6,424 nucleotides of DNA from Pseudomonadota bacterium (lineage in GTDB: Bacteria; Pseudomonadota; Alphaproteobacteria; Acetobacterales; Acetobacteraceae), in the NCBI GenBank assembly GCA_021784255.1, contig JAJXSZ010000185.1, positions 1 through 6,424 of the forward strand, written 5' to 3'. Below the pieces are notes generated by a model. It saw only the letters and a program-made list of their open reading frames with translations. It searched no databases and was not told the DNA's origin. The translations under genes were made by a program, and so were the position numbers. Below, one piece after another: positions 5,249 through 6,424 of the stretch. Every line of letters starts with the position of its first letter. Within the stretch, counting starts at the first letter, position 1.

Positions 5249-6128
5249 ACCGCTGTTCCGGCGCCTCGCCCTCATCGGCGCCGGGCTGATCGGCAGCTCC
5301 GTGGCGCGGGCCGCGCGGGCGCGCGGGGACATCGCCGCCGAGATCGTGGCGACGGCGCGCAGCGAGGCCACGCGCGCCCGGGTGCGCGAGCTCGGCATCG
5401 CCGACCGGGTGGCGGCGAGCGCCGAGGAGGCCGTGGCCGGTGCGGACTGCGTCATGCTCTGCGCGCCGGTCGGCGCCTACGCGGCGATCGCCCAGGCGAT
5501 CGCGCCGCACCTGTCGGCGGACGCGATCCTGACCGATGTCGGCTCGACCAAGCAGTCGGTGATCCGCGATGTCGGGCCGCTGGTGCCGGGCGGCGTGCAT
5601 TTCGTTCCCGCGCACCCGCTCGCCGGCACGGAACATTCCGGACCCGATGCGGGCTTCGCGGAGCTGTTCGCCGGCCGCTGGTGCCTGCTCACGCCGCCGC
5701 CGGGAACGGATGCGGGAGCGGTCGAGAAAACCGCGGAACTCTGGCGCCGCTGCGGCTCCATGGTCACCACGATGGAGCCCGCGCACCATGACCGCGTGCT
5801 CGCGGTGGTGAGCCACCTGCCGCACCTCATCGCCTTCACCATCTGCGGCACCGCCGACGACCTCGAGAGCCAGAGCCGCGAGGAAGTGATGCAATTCGCC
5901 GCCTCCGGCTTCCGCGACTTCACCCGCATCGCCGCCTCCGACCCGACGATGTGGCGCGACGTGTTCCTCAACAACCGCGAGGCGCTGCTGGAAATGCTCG
6001 CGCGCTTCATGGAGGACGCGCAGGCCATGGCGCGCGCCGTGCGCTGGGGCGACGCGGCCTATATCGAGCACCGGATCGAGCGCGGCCGGGTGATCCGGCG
6101 CAGCCTGATCGAGCGGAAGCAGGCCTGA
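5241..6128 (+). CDS. tyrA: Prephenate/arogenate (cyclohexadienyl) dehydrogenase, TyrA/TyrC family
   Basis: The 295-residue enzyme oxidatively decarboxylates prephenate or arogenate toward tyrosine. The N-terminal Rossmann domain has GAGLIGSS at 13-20; the catalytic region has DVGSTKQSV (99-107), HPLAGTEHSG (125-134, with His125 the likely catalytic histidine), SHLPH (191-195) and FRDFTRIAASDPTMW (224-238), whose arginines bind substrate in this family. No acidic residue ends the second strand (IVATARSEATR, 35-45), so NADP use is possible; this is inference. No ACT domain follows, so tyrosine feedback would act at the active site if at all. The ATG overlaps the hisC stop by 8 bp and has only a weak AAGA close by, with AAGGA too far upstream, so translation is probably coupled to hisC. 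A longer start is not available without running through the hisC repeat. Confidence 0.93.
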   Translation: MAEPLFRRLALIGAGLIGSSVARAARARGDIAAEIVATARSEATRARVRELGIADRVAASAEEAVAGADCVMLCAPVGAYAAIAQAIAPHLSADAILTDVGSTKQSVIRDVGPLVPGGVHFVPAHPLAGTEHSGPDAGFAELFAGRWCLLTPPPGTDAGAVEKTAELWRRCGSMVTTMEPAHHDRVLAVVSHLPHLIAFTICGTADDLESQSREEVMQFAASGFRDFTRIAASDPTMWRDVFLNNREALLEMLARFMEDAQAMARAVRWGDAAYIEHRIERGRVIRRSLIERKQA

Positions 6129-6164
6129 GCGCCGCGAGCGGAGCAACGGAGCTGCGATCGGCCG

Positions 6165-6193
6165 CCGCCGGGCCGGCTCAGCCGGATCGGCGG
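6165..6193 (+). terminator. Possible hairpin terminator after tyrA
   Basis: CCGCCG (6165-6170) pairs with CGGCGG (6188-6193); inside, after a two-by-two internal loop, CCGGC (6173-6177) pairs with GCCGG (6181-6185) around the loop TCA. Only TT follows, so it is a strong hairpin but a poor intrinsic terminator. It lies 36 bases after the tyrA stop and could also act as an mRNA 3' end protector. Confidence 0.4.
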
Positions 6194-6210
6194 TTGCTGC
6201 AGATGCCGAG

Positions 6211-6265
6211 TTGCCCGGAGCAAGAAACCCGGCCAGGCGGTTCCATCGGGTCGGACAGGGCTCTA
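6211..6265 (-). repeat. Terminator-like 3' element, copy 2 (minus orientation)
   Basis: Starting at the TAG stop of the DUF488 gene, this is the second copy of the element at 950-1004, at the same distance from the stop codon (12 bases to the conserved CCCGATGGAA block). The stem is less perfect than in copy 1 but the TTTCTTGCT tail is identical. Confidence 0.55.
6222..6251 (-). terminator. Possible terminator of the DUF488 gene
   Basis: Reading the minus strand, ACCCG (6251-6247) pairs with CGGGT (6231-6227) around a 15-base loop that can itself add a few G-C pairs, followed by TTCTT. The tail and position match the stronger terminator after the methyltransferase gene, to which this sequence is related. 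Confidence 0.45.
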
Positions 6266-6424
6266 GCCGCCGGGGCCAGTTCCGGTGCCAGTGCCGGGGC
6301 CAATGCCAATGCCGGGGCCGGCGTCGCGCAGCAGCCAGAGCCGCAGCGCCACCGCGTTGTTGCGCGCCTCGTCCTTGGCGGCATAGAGCAGGGTGACCGG
6401 GCCGGCGGCGAGCCGCTCGCGCAG
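6263..6424 (-). CDS. DUF488 (YeaO-like) family protein, C-terminal fragment
   Basis: The last 53 codons of a gene that runs off the right edge. Residues read LRERLAAGPVTLLYAAKDEARNN and onward; GPVTLLYAAKDxxxNNAVVL is the conserved end of the small DUF488 proteins, whose biochemical function is not established as far as I know. The protein normally ends soon after this block; here it continues as GPGIGIGPGTGTGTGPGG, encoded by a 6-bp repeat, before TAG. It converges on tyrA and is not part of that operon. The family call rests on one motif but that motif is distinctive. Confidence 0.75.
   Translation of the reverse strand: MRERLAAGPVTLLYAAKDEARNNAVALRLWLLRDAGPGIGIGPGTGTGTGPGG
6266..6319. repeat. 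6-bp (partly 12-bp) repeat encoding the DUF488 C-terminal tail
   Basis: On the plus strand nine hexamers run without gap: GCCGCC, GGGGCC, AGTTCC, GGTGCC, AGTGCC, GGGGCC, AATGCC, AATGCC, GGGGCC. Read in pairs from 6272 they give 12-bp units such as GGGGCCAGTTCC, close to the hisC-tail unit GGGGCAACTTCC. On the minus strand they encode the Gly-Pro/Gly-Ile/Gly-Thr tail directly before the stop. Confidence 0.8.

Noticed and set aside
3938..5455. A 505-codon minus-strand open frame opposite hisC and tyrA
   Set aside because: Arg/Ala/Gly-rich composition typical of GC-rich antisense frames; the plus strand shows the PLP lysine and Rossmann motifs.
6178..6384. A 68-codon minus-strand open frame overlapping the right-edge gene
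   Set aside because: It is a frame-shifted shadow of the DUF488 fragment, whose frame carries the recognisable LLYAAKDEARNN motif.

Overview
This is an ordinary housekeeping stretch of a very GC-rich (roughly 70% by eye) alphaproteobacterial chromosome. I infer Rhodospirillales, most likely Acetobacteraceae, from GC content, protein style and gene order. The window holds seven genes or gene fragments and no RNA gene, CRISPR array, insertion sequence or phage gene that I can recognise.

Layout: (1) The extreme left edge carries the first 15 codons of a minus-strand gene that looks like gloB (glyoxalase II). (2) A 186-bp divergent spacer follows, filled largely by a seven-unit 15-bp tandem repeat. 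(3) A class I SAM methyltransferase of a family often found beside gloB lies on the plus strand and ends in a hairpin terminator. (4) A minus-strand metX-metW pair (homoserine acyltransferase and its MetW partner) converges on it. (5) A 153-bp divergent spacer separates metX from a plus-strand operon of chorismate mutase, hisC and tyrA, whose genes overlap by 4 and 8 bp. (6) A convergent spacer and the C-terminus of a minus-strand DUF488-family protein close the window.

The operon supplies three consecutive steps to tyrosine: chorismate to prephenate (chorismate mutase), then an aminotransferase (HisC, which in alphaproteobacteria often also acts on aromatic substrates) and an NAD(P)-dependent prephenate/arogenate dehydrogenase (TyrA/TyrC). 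metX-metW supplies activated homoserine for methionine. I saw no SAM riboswitch upstream of metX.

The unusual content is of two kinds. First, the chorismate mutase is not a simple one-domain enzyme: its C-terminal 190 residues read as a shrunken, catalytically dead prephenate dehydratase plus ACT region, with the TRF motif replaced by EGF, so it is a P-protein (PheA) relic. Second, gene ends carry short tandem repeats. A 15-bp family occurs both in the gloB/methyltransferase spacer and inside the hisC start, a 12-bp or 6-bp GGGGC-type family encodes the C-terminal tails of HisC and of the DUF488 protein, and a 13-bp triplication sets the stop codon of metW. In addition, the methyltransferase and DUF488 genes share a similar ~50-bp terminator-like sequence beginning exactly at their TAG stop codons. 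These point to genome-wide microsatellite and 3'-element activity rather than to a new defence or metabolic system.
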